Assembly (NCBI GenBank): GCA_910589485.1
Contig: CAJUSW010000007.1
Location: 124,001 to 188,000, forward strand
DNA length: 64,000 bases
Direction: 5' to 3'
DNA from: an uncultured Duncaniella sp.
GTDB lineage: Bacteria > Bacteroidota > Bacteroidia > Bacteroidales > Muribaculaceae
The translations under genes and the position numbers were made by a program. Shown in pieces: positions 17,137-25,617 of the stretch. Each line of letters begins with the position of its first letter. The stretch's first letter is position 1. The notes under the pieces are model-generated. The model saw only the letters and a program-made list of their open reading frames with translations, made no database searches and had not been told where the DNA came from.

Positions 17137-18468
17137 ATGGCAACTTCCGTTAAACAGAACGGTAACACTGTGGCTATCGTGACGATGTTTTTCGTCTTCG
17201 CGATGATCTCGTTCGTTACCAACATGGCGGCCCCCTTCGGCAATATCTGGGGATTCAGATATGCATGGGCGGGCATGGCCGGTAACCTCATGAACTTCAC
17301 GGCTTACCTATTCATGGGTATTCCCGCCGGCAACATGCTTATCCGCTACGGATACAAAAAAACAACACTGATCGCTCTCGCTGTGGGTGCTATAGGCCTC
17401 GGCGTGCAGTTGCTCTCGAGTGTGGTGGGCGACAACATCATCGTGATCGGTGGCGAAAACCCCACAACTCTCAACCTGTTCATCTACCTGCTCGGTGCGC
17501 TCATATGCGGCTTCTGCGTGTGCATGCTCAACACCGTGGTTAACCCGATGCTCAACCTCCTGGGTGGCGGCGGCAACAAGGGCAACCAGCTGATACAGAC
17601 CGGCGGTGCACTCAACTCGCTTGCCGGAACCCTCACCCCGATGATGGTGGGTGTGCTCGTGGGCACCCTGACCAAGGAGACCACCATGGCTTCGGTGGCC
17701 CCGCTCGTAGTGACCGGTATCGTGATCTTCGTGCTGGCGTTCATCGTGATCTCGTTCGTGAAGCTCCAGGAGCCCCAGGCCAACCTGAGCAATGTGAAAT
17801 ACGAGCGCAGCCCGCTTGCTTTCCGTCACTGCCTGCTCGGCATCATCGCCATCTTCTTCTATGTGGGTATCGAGATCGGTATCCCCGGTGAGATGAATGC
17901 CTGGATCAGCCGCGAGAGCTTTGAGGGCGCAGCTGCCGTAGCCGGCTCGCTCGCCGCTCTGTACTGGCTCATGATGCTTGTGGGACGTTTCCTCAGCTCG
18001 ATCATCAGCGGTAAGGTTTCGACCCGCGCCCAGCTCATCACCGCTTCGTCGGTGGCCATCGTGCTCGTACTGTTTGCAATCTTCCTTCCCGAAGATATCA
18101 CTTTCCAGTCACCTCAGATCGATATGCTGAACATCTACAGCGGTGAGGTGCCCATGAAGTGTCTGTTCCTCTTCCTCTGCGGACTCTGCACCTCAGTGAT
18201 GTGGGGCGGTATCTTCAACCTCGCTACCGAGGGTCTGGGCAAGTACACCGCCAAGGCTTCGGGCCTGTTCATGATGATGGTGGTAGGCGGCGGTATCATG
18301 CCGTTCATCCAGGACTGGATCGGCCGTACAGCCGGATACGTGAACAGCTACTGGCTCGTTCTCGCCATGCTCGTGTACATCTTCTACTATGCCATCATCG
18401 GCTCGAAGAATGTCAACACCGATATCCCCGTTTCTCTCGAGGATGAGCTTGATCCCCGCGATCTCTAA
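17137..18468 (+). CDS. MFS sugar transporter, FHS (FucP-like) family
   Basis: A 443-residue inner-membrane transporter with about 12 hydrophobic segments, of the fucose/glucose/galactose:H+ symporter branch of the major facilitator superfamily common in Bacteroidales. Typical features are the first helix (VTMFFVFAMISFVTNM), GIPAGNMLIRYGYKKT between helices 2 and 3, and VNPMLNLLGGGGNKGNQLIQTGGALNSLAG in two parts around residues 140-170. Start set at MATSVKQNG because the upstream extension lies before the promoter and is not hydrophobic. The transported sugar cannot be told. Divergent from transketolase. Confidence 0.88.
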   Translation: MATSVKQNGNTVAIVTMFFVFAMISFVTNMAAPFGNIWGFRYAWAGMAGNLMNFTAYLFMGIPAGNMLIRYGYKKTTLIALAVGAIGLGVQLLSSVVGDNIIVIGGENPTTLNLFIYLLGALICGFCVCMLNTVVNPMLNLLGGGGNKGNQLIQTGGALNSLAGTLTPMMVGVLVGTLTKETTMASVAPLVVTGIVIFVLAFIVISFVKLQEPQANLSNVKYERSPLAFRHCLLGIIAIFFYVGIEIGIPGEMNAWISRESFEGAAAVAGSLAALYWLMMLVGRFLSSIISGKVSTRAQLITASSVAIVLVLFAIFLPEDITFQSPQIDMLNIYSGEVPMKCLFLFLCGLCTSVMWGGIFNLATEGLGKYTAKASGLFMMMVVGGGIMPFIQDWIGRTAGYVNSYWLVLAMLVYIFYYAIIGSKNVNTDIPVSLEDELDPRDL

Positions 18469-18527
18469 TTGAATCCTCCGGCCGGCCCGCTTATGGGCCT
18501 CTCCGAGCCGGAGAACTAATGAAACAG

Positions 18528-18570
18528 GTCACCCCGCTGCTGCACATGGCAACAGCGGGGTGACTTTTTC
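18528..18570 (+). terminator. Terminator after the sugar transporter
   Basis: GTCACCCCGCTG (18528-18539) pairs with CAGCGGGGTGAC (18553-18564), followed by five T. Confidence 0.92.
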
Positions 18571-18604
18571 TATATAATCAATTATTGGAGGAGAGGTGTA
18601 TCGG

Positions 18605-18919
18605 TCAGTTTACAGGCTCGTCTCGTGGGCTTCGTGGCGCGGGTGGTTCATTACGCTTACCGGCGGAAGTGGAGGCAGGAGACTTGCGCTTACGTGCCTT
18701 GCGTGAGGCCTCAGGACGGGGATCGGGGGTGGATATCCCATCGATGAGAGAATCGGTGAGCACTCCCGTAGGGATGGCCTCAGTGGTGGCGGATACTCCA
18801 GTGGATGGCGGGAACAGATGGTGACGGCACAGGTAGGCCGAGAGCAAGAGGAGAAGGATGAGGAGGGCTATCAGCCCGCGCTTTTCAGCGGATGTGATGC
18901 GTGGCGGAGAGGTAGGCAT
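18605..18919 (-). CDS. Hypothetical small single-pass membrane protein
   Basis: A protein of 104 residues from the ATG at 18919, with one strongly hydrophobic helix (GLIALLILLLLLSAYL) near the N-terminus and a basic, Pro/Ser-rich tail (RKARKRKSPASTSAGKR). The ATG nine codons further upstream falls inside the rplQ terminator stem, so it is not used. No family recognised. It may be a decayed or lineage-specific gene; expression would need read-through past the ribosomal terminator or an unseen promoter. Confidence 0.45.
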   Translation of the reverse strand: MPTSPPRITSAEKRGLIALLILLLLLSAYLCRHHLFPPSTGVSATTEAIPTGVLTDSLIDGISTPDPRPEASRKARKRKSPASTSAGKRNEPPAPRSPRDEPVN

Positions 18920-18934
18920 GACGGGGATGGGTGT

Positions 18935-18976
18935 AAAAAAATCCATCCCGGAGACACACTCCGGAATGGATTTTTT
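18935..18976. terminator. Terminator of the ribosomal protein cluster
   Basis: ATCCATCCCGGAG (18941-18953) pairs with CTCCGGAATGGAT (18959-18971) with one mismatch; it has A-run and T-run flanks, so it can work in both directions. It lies 22 nt after the rplQ stop and ends the 19-kb cluster. Confidence 0.88.
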
Positions 18977-18997
18977 ATCTGGATAATTCGCGGATGA

Positions 18998-19483
18998 TTA
19001 TTCAGCGGCGGGAGCATCAGCGGCAGGTGCCTCGGTAGCGGGAGCCTCGGCAGCGGGCTTGTTGCTCTTGCGAGAGCGACGGGTGCGGCCGGCTTTCTTG
19101 GCGGGCTTGTCATTGAGCATGTTTTCGTTGTAGTCAACGAGCTCGATGAAGCAGGTCTTGGCGTTGTCACCAAGACGGTTGCCTGTCTTGAGGATGCGTG
19201 TGTAGCCACCGGGACGGTTAGCGATCTTCTGAGCGATTTCGCGGAAGAGCTCGGTCACGGCCTCCTTGTTCTGGAGCTCAGCGAAGACAAGGCGACGGTT
19301 GGGGGTGCTGTCCTCCTTGGCACGGTTGATAAGGGGCTCGGCATACATGCGGAGAGCCTTAGCCTTAGCAAGAGTGGTGAAGATGCGCTTGTGCATGATC
19401 AGTGAGATGGTCATGTTGGCGAGCAGCGAGTCGCGATGAGCCTTCTTGCGGCTGAGATGGTTGAATTTCTTATTATGTCTCAT
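18998..19483 (-). CDS. rplQ: 50S ribosomal protein bL17, extended
   Basis: Binds 23S rRNA near the peptide exit region. The first 125 residues are canonical (MRHNKKFNHLSRKKAHRDSL in the first 20; then NRPGGYTRILKTGNRLGDNA). The remaining 35 residues are a basic stretch followed by an Ala/Pro/Glu-rich tail (PAAEAPATEAPAADAPAAE), so the protein is 161 residues against about 127 in E. coli. Last gene of the alpha operon, directly after rpoA. Confidence 0.96.
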   Translation of the reverse strand: MRHNKKFNHLSRKKAHRDSLLANMTISLIMHKRIFTTLAKAKALRMYAEPLINRAKEDSTPNRRLVFAELQNKEAVTELFREIAQKIANRPGGYTRILKTGNRLGDNAKTCFIELVDYNENMLNDKPAKKAGRTRRSRKSNKPAAEAPATEAPAADAPAAE

Positions 19484-19491
19484 CGTAGTAG

Positions 19492-20484
19492 TTACTCTTT
19501 ATCAAGTTTATATTTGGAGATATCCATCCCGAAGGAGAGATTGAGGTTGGCCAGGAGTTCATCGAGCTCGGTAAGAGACTTCTTACCGAAGTTGCGGAAC
19601 TTGAGGAGGTCGGTCTTGTTGAAGACAACGAGCTCGCCAAGTGTCTCGACCTCGGCACTCTTGAGGCAGTTGAGCGCGCGCACGGAGAGATCCATGTCGA
19701 CAAGCTTGGATTTGAGGAGCTGTCGCATGTGGAGTACCTCTTCGTCAAATTCCTCTTCGCCGTCCTGCTCGTCGGTCTCGAGAGTGATTTTCTCGTCGGA
19801 GAAGAGCATGAAGTGGTAGATGAGGATTTTGGCTGCTTCCTTGAGAGCGTCCTTGGGAAGGATTGATCCGTCGGTAGTAATTTCGAGAGTGAGCTTGTCG
19901 TAGTCAGTCTTTTGATCAACGCGGAAGTTCTCCACTGTGTACTTCACATTCTTGATGGGTGTGTAGATGGAGTCGATGGCGATAACATCAATAGCATCGT
20001 TGGGACCCTGGTTCTCCTCTGCGGGAACCCATCCGCGACCCTTGTTGATAGTGACGTCGATAGTGAAGCTTGCGCTCGGATCCAAATGGCAGATGACAAG
20101 GTCGGGGTTCAGGACTTCAAATCCTGAGAGGACTTTGCCGATGTCACCGGCTGTGAACTCTTCCTTGCCTGACACAGTGATGGAAGCCTTCTCAAACTCG
20201 GTCTCTTCGACTGTCTGCTTGAGATTGACTTTCTTGAGGTTAAGGATGATGTTGGTAACATCTTCCTTGACACCGGGGATAGTGTCGAACTCGTGGCGCA
20301 CACCGTCGATGCGGATCGACGAAATTGCGAAACCTTCGAGCGAAGAGAGGAGGATACGACGAAGGGCGTTACCTATGGTAATACCATAACCCGGCTCCAA
20401 TGGCTTAAACTCAAATTTACCGAAATGGTTATCGGCTTCCAACATTAGTACTTTGTCAGGTTTTTGGAATGCTAATATAGCCAT
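19492..20484 (-). CDS. rpoA: DNA-directed RNA polymerase alpha subunit
   Basis: Scaffold of RNA polymerase and contact for activators. 330 residues: N-terminal dimerisation domain up to about 230 (FKPLEPGYGITIGNALRRIL in the first part) and a C-terminal domain (LSVRALNCLKSAEVETLGEL, then LLKFRNFGKKSLTELDELL) that binds UP elements. Sits between rpsD and rplQ as in most bacteria. Confidence 0.97.
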   Translation of the reverse strand: MAILAFQKPDKVLMLEADNHFGKFEFKPLEPGYGITIGNALRRILLSSLEGFAISSIRIDGVRHEFDTIPGVKEDVTNIILNLKKVNLKQTVEETEFEKASITVSGKEEFTAGDIGKVLSGFEVLNPDLVICHLDPSASFTIDVTINKGRGWVPAEENQGPNDAIDVIAIDSIYTPIKNVKYTVENFRVDQKTDYDKLTLEITTDGSILPKDALKEAAKILIYHFMLFSDEKITLETDEQDGEEEFDEEVLHMRQLLKSKLVDMDLSVRALNCLKSAEVETLGELVVFNKTDLLKFRNFGKKSLTELDELLANLNLSFGMDISKYKLDKE

Positions 20485-20501
20485 GGATCTTAATTTAATG
20501 A

Positions 20502-21107
20502 TTATTTAGAATACAACTCGACGATAAGCTGCTCTTTGATATTCTCGGGGATGTCTTCGCGGGCGGGAACGTGGAGGAATTTGCCTGCCTTAACGTTCTC
20601 GTCCCACTCGAGCCAGGGATATTTGCTGTGATTGAATCCTGCGAGGGCGTCGGAGATAACTTCGAGAGACTTGGATTTTTCGCGTACACCGATAACGTCG
20701 CCGGGCTTAACAGCGTAGGATGCGATGTTTACAACCTTGCCGTTAACCACGATGTGGCGGTGGAGTACGAGCTGGCGGGCAGCTGCGCGTGTGGGGGCGA
20801 TACCGAGACGGTAAACCACGTTGTCGAGACGGCCTTCGAGAAGCTGAAGGAGGATCTCACCGGTGATACCCTTGGCGCGTGAGGCCATGTCAAAGAGGTT
20901 GTGGAACTGCTTTTCGAGCACACCGTAGGTGTACTTGGCCTTCTGCTTCTCGCGGAGCTGGACACCGTACTCGGATGTCTTGCGACGCTTGTTGAGGCCG
21001 TGCTGTCCCGGGGGATAGTTCTTCTTGGTGAGAACCTTGTCTTCACCGAAGATAGGTTCGCCGAACTTACGGGCGATTTTGGTGCGGGGACCTGTGTATC
21101 TTGCCAT
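20502..21107 (-). CDS. rpsD: 30S ribosomal protein uS4
   Basis: Primary 16S rRNA binder in 30S assembly, 201 residues. Start is the ATG at 21107 (MARYTGPRTKIARKFGE), the universal N-terminus; the open frame upstream to 21179 is not conserved. The S4 RNA-binding domain is visible (RLDNVVYRLGIAPTRAAARQ, HRHIVVNGKVV). A 305-bp gap separates it from rpsK. uS4 is a known autoregulator in other bacteria. Confidence 0.96.
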   Translation of the reverse strand: MARYTGPRTKIARKFGEPIFGEDKVLTKKNYPPGQHGLNKRRKTSEYGVQLREKQKAKYTYGVLEKQFHNLFDMASRAKGITGEILLQLLEGRLDNVVYRLGIAPTRAAARQLVLHRHIVVNGKVVNIASYAVKPGDVIGVREKSKSLEVISDALAGFNHSKYPWLEWDENVKAGKFLHVPAREDIPENIKEQLIVELYSK

Positions 21108-21412
21108 TTTAGTAGGATGTTTAATAGTTTTGCGTCCGGTCACTCCGAGGAGCCTGACGGGGGAAGGAGGTGTTTTCAACCGCTGTCTCTAAGTGACAGC
21201 CGCGACCACAGAGAGGTGAATAAAAATGTGGTCTATTTCACGGGACAGGGTATTGAAAGCCCGGATCCGATTGCCGTTAAGGCTGGAGGTTGAAGCGGGG
21301 GATGATGCCTCGCGGTGGGGACAGGGAGCGGCGCTGGCCACTGTGATCCCGGACATCTATGCCACCCGGAGACCGACGCGATGGTGTAAATTGATGAATC
21401 GACTCCTAAATA
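21108..21412. other. Long untranslated spacer between rpsK and rpsD
   Basis: 305 bp without a credible gene inside an otherwise tightly packed operon. On the minus strand it contains a GCTGTC/GACAGC hairpin (pairing 21183-21188 with 21196-21201) about 75-95 nt before the rpsD start. No TAnnTTTG box was found. It may be a uS4-binding leader (inference). Confidence 0.6.
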
Positions 21413-21802
21413 TTAAACGCGACGACGCTTGGGAGGGCGGCAGCCATTGTGGGGCAGCGGAGTTACGTCAACGATCTCGGTGACTTCGATGCCTGCACCG
21501 TGGATGGTGCGGATAGCTGACTCGCGACCGTTACCGGGACCCTTAACATAAGCCTTCACCTTGCGGAGGCCGAGGTCGTAGGCGACTTTAGCGCAGTCCT
21601 GAGCTGCCATCTGAGCAGCGTAGGGGGTGTTCTTCTTGGAGCCACGGAAGCCCATCTTGCCTGCCGATGACCAGGAGATAACCTGACCTTCGGAATTGGC
21701 TAAGCACACAATGATGTTGTTGAAAGATGAGTGAACGTGAAGCTGACCAGCTGCGTCAACCTTGACGTTTCTCTTCTTAGCGGCGACTGTCTTCTTTGCC
21801 AT
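21413..21802 (-). CDS. rpsK: 30S ribosomal protein uS11
   Basis: Platform protein of the 30S subunit, 129 residues. Recognised by HVHSSFNNIIVCLAN, SSAGKMGFRGSKKNTPYAAQ and the C-terminal PHNGCRPPKRRRV. Placed directly after rpsM. Confidence 0.97.
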   Translation of the reverse strand: MAKKTVAAKKRNVKVDAAGQLHVHSSFNNIIVCLANSEGQVISWSSAGKMGFRGSKKNTPYAAQMAAQDCAKVAYDLGLRKVKAYVKGPGNGRESAIRTIHGAGIEVTEIVDVTPLPHNGCRPPKRRRV

Positions 21803-21811
21803 ATTCTGTTA

Positions 21812-22192
21812 TTATTTAGTAGCTTTCTTCTTGTTAGCGACTGTCTTCTTACGGCCCTTGCGGGTACGTGCGTTGTTCTTGGTGCTCTGGCCGCGCACGG
21901 GGAGACCGTTGCGGTGACGGATGCCACGGTAGCAACCGATGTCCATGAGACGCTTGATGTTGAGCTGGATTTCGCTGCGGAGGTCACCCTCTACCTTGTA
22001 GTCAGCACCGATCACTTCGCGTACCTTAGCTGCCTGATCGTCGCTCCAATCCTTTACCTTGATGTTGACATCAATGCCGGCCTTGTCGAGGATGCTCTTA
22101 GCAGCACTGCGACCGATACCGAAGATATAGGTCAAGGCGATTTCACCTCTTTTGTTCTGGGGGAGGTCAACTCCCACGATTCTAACTGCCAT
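21812..22192 (-). CDS. rpsM: 30S ribosomal protein uS13
   Basis: Head protein that bridges to the 50S subunit and touches P-site tRNA; 126 residues. Start is the ATG at 22192 (MAVRIVGVDLPQNKRGEIAL), 21-28 nt after a -7 box, so the ten-residue extension upstream is excluded. First gene of the alpha segment (rpsM-rpsK-rpsD-rpoA-rplQ). The C-terminus has RGQSTKNNARTRKGRKKTV. Confidence 0.96.
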   Translation of the reverse strand: MAVRIVGVDLPQNKRGEIALTYIFGIGRSAAKSILDKAGIDVNIKVKDWSDDQAAKVREVIGADYKVEGDLRSEIQLNIKRLMDIGCYRGIRHRNGLPVRGQSTKNNARTRKGRKKTVANKKKATK

Positions 22193-22219
22193 ATAATTAA
22201 GTTGACTTAAATTTTTGTG

Positions 22220-22227
22220 CAAAGTTA
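22220..22227 (-). promoter_or_regulatory. Internal promoter before rpsM
   Basis: TAACTTTG on the minus strand fits TAnnTTTG; it lies in an AT-rich 156-bp gap between rpmJ and rpsM, 27 nt before the rpsM ATG. The -33 region is weak. It would let rpoA and its neighbours be transcribed apart from the upstream ribosomal genes. Confidence 0.6.
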
Positions 22228-22348
22228 CAACTATTTTCGCATTGATTAAGGCCGGAATGAGTCAAACGCAACACAAATTAGAAATCGTTAGAACAATTTA
22301 ACTAACTTGAGCCTGCGTTTCACTCCCGGTCCTAACCGTTATGCGATA

Positions 22349-22465
22349 TTAGCCTTGACGCTGCTTGTATTTGGGGTTTTTCTTGTTGATGACGTAAAGA
22401 CGTCCTTTGCGGCGCACGATTTTGCTATCGGGAGTGCGCTTCTTCACTGAAGCTCTTACTTTCAT
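22349..22465 (-). CDS. rpmJ: 50S ribosomal protein bL36, zinc-free form
   Basis: A 38-residue protein read directly from the minus strand: it begins MKVRASVKKRTPDSKIVRRK and ends NKKNPKYKQRQG. The four zinc ligands of the usual form are replaced, so this is the cysteine-free (C-) type. It lies between infA and rpsM, the standard place. Too short for many gene finders. Confidence 0.95.
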   Translation of the reverse strand: MKVRASVKKRTPDSKIVRRKGRLYVINKKNPKYKQRQG

Positions 22466-22511
22466 TTTTCAGATATACTTAGAAGTGTGATTGATTTTGT
22501 TTCTGTCTTGA

Positions 22512-22730
22512 TTATTTGTAACGGAAGGCGATGCGGCCCTTGGAGAGATCATATGGTGACATCTCGACCTTGACCTTGTCGCCGGGGAGGATCTTGATGT
22601 AGTGCATGCGCATCTTGCCTGAGATGTGGGCTGTGATTTCATGCCCGTTCTCGAGCTCGACGCGGAACATTGCGTTGGAAAGAGCCTCGACGATGGTTCC
22701 GTCTAATTCGATTGCAGCTTGTTTTGCCAT
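22512..22730 (-). CDS. infA: Translation initiation factor IF-1
   Basis: A 72-residue single OB-fold protein that binds the 30S A site during initiation. Family motifs: GTIVEALSNAMFRVELENGH, KMRMHYIKILPGDKVKVEMS, and RIAFRYK at the end. Between map and rpmJ. Confidence 0.97.
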   Translation of the reverse strand: MAKQAAIELDGTIVEALSNAMFRVELENGHEITAHISGKMRMHYIKILPGDKVKVEMSPYDLSKGRIAFRYK

Positions 22731-22770
22731 ACAGTTTTATAAAGGAGTAGTAGGTGGTGATAATGATGGA

Positions 22771-23553
22771 TCAGATAAAACGTTCGCCCATTGCCTGGCG
22801 GATGTAGTCGAAGGTGGTGAGAATGCGTGGTCCCTCGGGCTCGATGGTGATGGTGTGCTCGTAGTGGGCCGATGGCTTGCGGTCCTTGGTGCGGCACTGC
22901 CATCCGTCCTGGGAGATCACGATGTTGCGGCTACCGAGGTTGATCATCGGCTCGATGCAGATGCACATGCCTTTCTTGAGCACCGGTCCACAGCCGCGAC
23001 GGCCGTAGTTGGGCACCTCGGGATCCTCGTGCATCTTGCGTCCGATACCGTGTCCGCACATCTCGCGCACAACGGAGTATCCACGCTTCTCGCAATAGGT
23101 CTGCACGGCATTGGCTATGTCGCCGACGCGCCTGCCTTCCTGTGCGGCCTCGATGCCCTTGTAGAGCGATTCCTTGGTGGTGCGCAGGAGTGCCATAACT
23201 TCGGGCGATACCTCCCCGACGGGGAAGGTGTAGCACATGTCACCGTTGTAACCGTCGAGTTCGACCACGGTGTCGATACCCACGATGTCGCCCTCGCGAA
23301 GCTCATAGCCGGAGGGAAAGCCGTGGACTACTGTCTCGTTGACTTCGATGCAGAGCGTGGCGGGGAAGCCTCCGTAGCCGAGACATGCGGGCTTGCCACC
23401 GTTGTCGCGCATGAATTCGCGCGCCACGTTGTCAAGATGGCGGGTAGTCACGCCGGGAGCCACACACTTGGCTACCTCGCCAAGTGTGCGGCTCACGAGC
23501 GTGCATGCCGCTTGCATTTTCTCGATTTCTTCGGGTGTCTTAAGATAAATCAT
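22771..23553 (-). CDS. map: Methionine aminopeptidase, type I
   Basis: Removes the N-terminal methionine from new proteins. 260 residues with the pita-bread fold ligands: D in VGIDTVVELDGYNGD (two aspartates), H in CGHGIGRKMHEDP, E in CIEPMINLG and E in TITIEPEGP. Located between secY and infA, as in many Bacteroidetes and Firmicutes. Confidence 0.96.
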   Translation of the reverse strand: MIYLKTPEEIEKMQAACTLVSRTLGEVAKCVAPGVTTRHLDNVAREFMRDNGGKPACLGYGGFPATLCIEVNETVVHGFPSGYELREGDIVGIDTVVELDGYNGDMCYTFPVGEVSPEVMALLRTTKESLYKGIEAAQEGRRVGDIANAVQTYCEKRGYSVVREMCGHGIGRKMHEDPEVPNYGRRGCGPVLKKGMCICIEPMINLGSRNIVISQDGWQCRTKDRKPSAHYEHTITIEPEGPRILTTFDYIRQAMGERFI

Positions 23554-23585
23554 TAATCAATATCTGCGATTCCGACTGAGAGGGA

Positions 23586-24935
23586 TCAATAAGCTGAACC
23601 GGTGGTGCGACCCTTGATCTTGCCGTCCTTCATGAGACCGTCGTAGTGGTGCATCATGAGGTGGCTTTCGATCTGCTGGAGGGTGTCGAGCACTACGCCC
23701 ACAAGAATGAGGAGCGATGTACCTCCGAAGAACTGTGCGAAGTTCTGGCTGATGCCGAAGAAGCGCGCAAAGGCGGGGAGGATTGCTACGATGCCGAGGA
23801 AGAGCGAACCAGGGAGTGTGATACGCGACATGATGGAGTCGAGATACTCGGCGGTCTTCTTACCGGGCTTCACACCGGGGATGAATCCGTTGTTGCGCTT
23901 CATGTCCTCGGCCATCTGGGTGGGACGCACTGTGATGGCGGTGTAGAAGTAGGTGAAGGCAACAATGAGGATGAAGTAAACGAGGTTGTACCAGAAGCCG
24001 TTGATGTCAGAGAATGCCGCAGTGAATCCGCTCGCGCCCTCAGAGCTGCTGAAACCAGCAAGGGTGATGGGGATGAACATGATGGCCTGGGCAAAGATGA
24101 TAGGCATCACACCGGCTGCGTTGACCTTGAGGGGGATGTACTGGCGTGCACCGCCGTACTGACGGTTGCCCACGATACGCTTGGCGTACTGGACGGGCAC
24201 CTTGCGGGTACCCTGCACAAGCAGTACGGCTCCGACGGTCACGGCAAACAGGAGGATGATCTCGACGATGAACATCACGAGACCGCCCTGGCTACCGGTA
24301 GCACCCGGGAGACGGCTTGTGAACTCGTAAAAGAGCGCTCCCGGGAGGCGGGCGATGATACCTACAAGGATTATGAAGGAGATACCATTGCCGATACCGC
24401 GGTCAGTGATGCGCTCACCGAGCCACATGATGAACATGGATCCGGCGGCGAGGATGACCGTAAGGAACGCGATCGTCCAGAAGCCCATGTGGGCACCGCC
24501 TGTGGCGGCACTCACCTGGACCTGGAGATTTACGAGATAAGCAGGACCCTGGAGAAGGAGGATGAGCACAGTCAGGTAACGGGTGTACTGGCTGAGCTTC
24601 TGCCGTCCGCTCTCACCTTCGCGCTGCATCTTCTGGAATGAAGGGAGCACCATACCCAGGAGCTGTATCACGATTGACGCAGTGATGTAGGGCATGATAC
24701 CGAGGGCGAAGATGGAGGCCTGGGAGAACGCACCGCCCGAGAACATGTCGAGCAGCTGCATGAGACCGCTTTTGTTGGTGAAGTTGGACAGGGCATCGAG
24801 GTCCTCGGGCGAAATGCCGGGGAGAACCACGTAACAGCCGAGTCGGTACACGAGCACCAGCATAAGAGTCACAAGGATGCGCTTCCTGAGCTCCTCTATG
24901 GTCCAAATGTTACGGATTGTCTGAATAAATCTCAT
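23586..24935 (-). CDS. secY: Protein translocase subunit SecY
   Basis: Pore of the Sec translocon in the inner membrane. 449 residues with ten hydrophobic segments; starts RFIQTIRNIWTIEELRKRIL and includes the plug region after helix 1, WLGERITDRGIGNG, and PGKKTAEYLDSIMSRITLPG in the loop before the last helices. In the spc segment between rplO and map. Confidence 0.97.
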   Translation of the reverse strand: MRFIQTIRNIWTIEELRKRILVTLMLVLVYRLGCYVVLPGISPEDLDALSNFTNKSGLMQLLDMFSGGAFSQASIFALGIMPYITASIVIQLLGMVLPSFQKMQREGESGRQKLSQYTRYLTVLILLLQGPAYLVNLQVQVSAATGGAHMGFWTIAFLTVILAAGSMFIMWLGERITDRGIGNGISFIILVGIIARLPGALFYEFTSRLPGATGSQGGLVMFIVEIILLFAVTVGAVLLVQGTRKVPVQYAKRIVGNRQYGGARQYIPLKVNAAGVMPIIFAQAIMFIPITLAGFSSSEGASGFTAAFSDINGFWYNLVYFILIVAFTYFYTAITVRPTQMAEDMKRNNGFIPGVKPGKKTAEYLDSIMSRITLPGSLFLGIVAILPAFARFFGISQNFAQFFGGTSLLILVGVVLDTLQQIESHLMMHHYDGLMKDGKIKGRTTGSAY

Positions 24936-24952
24936 TGCGAGGGGGAGGGTTA

Positions 24953-25399
24953 TTAGATTTTAGTTACAGTGCCACCGGCTTCGGTGATGGCCTTTTCAGC
25001 GGCAGCCGAGAAAGCGTTGGCCACAACCTCGATCTTCTTGGTGAGAGTACCGTTGGCGAGGATCTTGACGGGCTGCTTGCCGTTGACCATACCTGCGGCG
25101 ATGAGCTCGGCGGGAGTGATCTTGTCAAGATTAGCGCTGGCGGCGAGAGTCTCGAGATCAGAGAGGTTGACAGCCTTGTACTCGGTGCGCTGGAGGGGCT
25201 TGAAACCGAATTTGGGGAGACGGCGCTGAAGGGGCATCTGGCCACCCTCGAAGCCGATCTTGCGGCTGTAGCCTGAGCGAGACTTGGCACCCTTGTGACC
25301 GCGGGTAGATGTACCACCCTTGCCGGAACCGGGACCGCGACCAATGCGGGTCTTCTTATGTACAGAACCTAAAGCAGGTTTCAGATTGCTTAAATCCAT
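24953..25399 (-). CDS. rplO: 50S ribosomal protein uL15
   Basis: 148 residues. The glycine- and arginine-rich N-terminal arm (GRGPGSGKGGTSTRGHKGAK) and GGQMPLQRRLPKFGF are diagnostic. Between rpmD and secY. Confidence 0.97.
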   Translation of the reverse strand: MDLSNLKPALGSVHKKTRIGRGPGSGKGGTSTRGHKGAKSRSGYSRKIGFEGGQMPLQRRLPKFGFKPLQRTEYKAVNLSDLETLAASANLDKITPAELIAAGMVNGKQPVKILANGTLTKKIEVVANAFSAAAEKAITEAGGTVTKI

Positions 25400-25422
25400 A
25401 GTAGTGTAAAGATTTTTAGAAA

Positions 25423-25602
25423 TTAGGCATTGGTCACTTCAACCAAGTGATGCACTGCTTTAACCATACCCATCACTGAGGGGGTGTCCTCGAGGACAAC
25501 CGAGTGATGCATTTTCTTCAAACCGAGGGCATCGAGAGTGCGCTTCTGCACAGCGGGAGCGTTGATGCGGCTCTTAATCTGGGTGATTTTGATTTTTGCC
25601 AT
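25423..25602 (-). CDS. rpmD: 50S ribosomal protein uL30
   Basis: A 59-residue protein read from the minus strand: MAKIKITQIKSRINAPAVQK at the start, then RTLDALGLKKMHHSVVLED. This is the standard short bacterial uL30. It lies between rpsE and rplO, its expected place, but is too short for many gene finders. Confidence 0.96.
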   Translation of the reverse strand: MAKIKITQIKSRINAPAVQKRTLDALGLKKMHHSVVLEDTPSVMGMVKAVHHLVEVTNA

Positions 25603-25617
25603 TGCGATTGGTGAAGA

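Noticed and set aside
21226..21483. 85-codon plus-strand frame between rpsD and rpsK
   Set aside because: Antisense to the spacer and rpsK end, with no family pattern or promoter.
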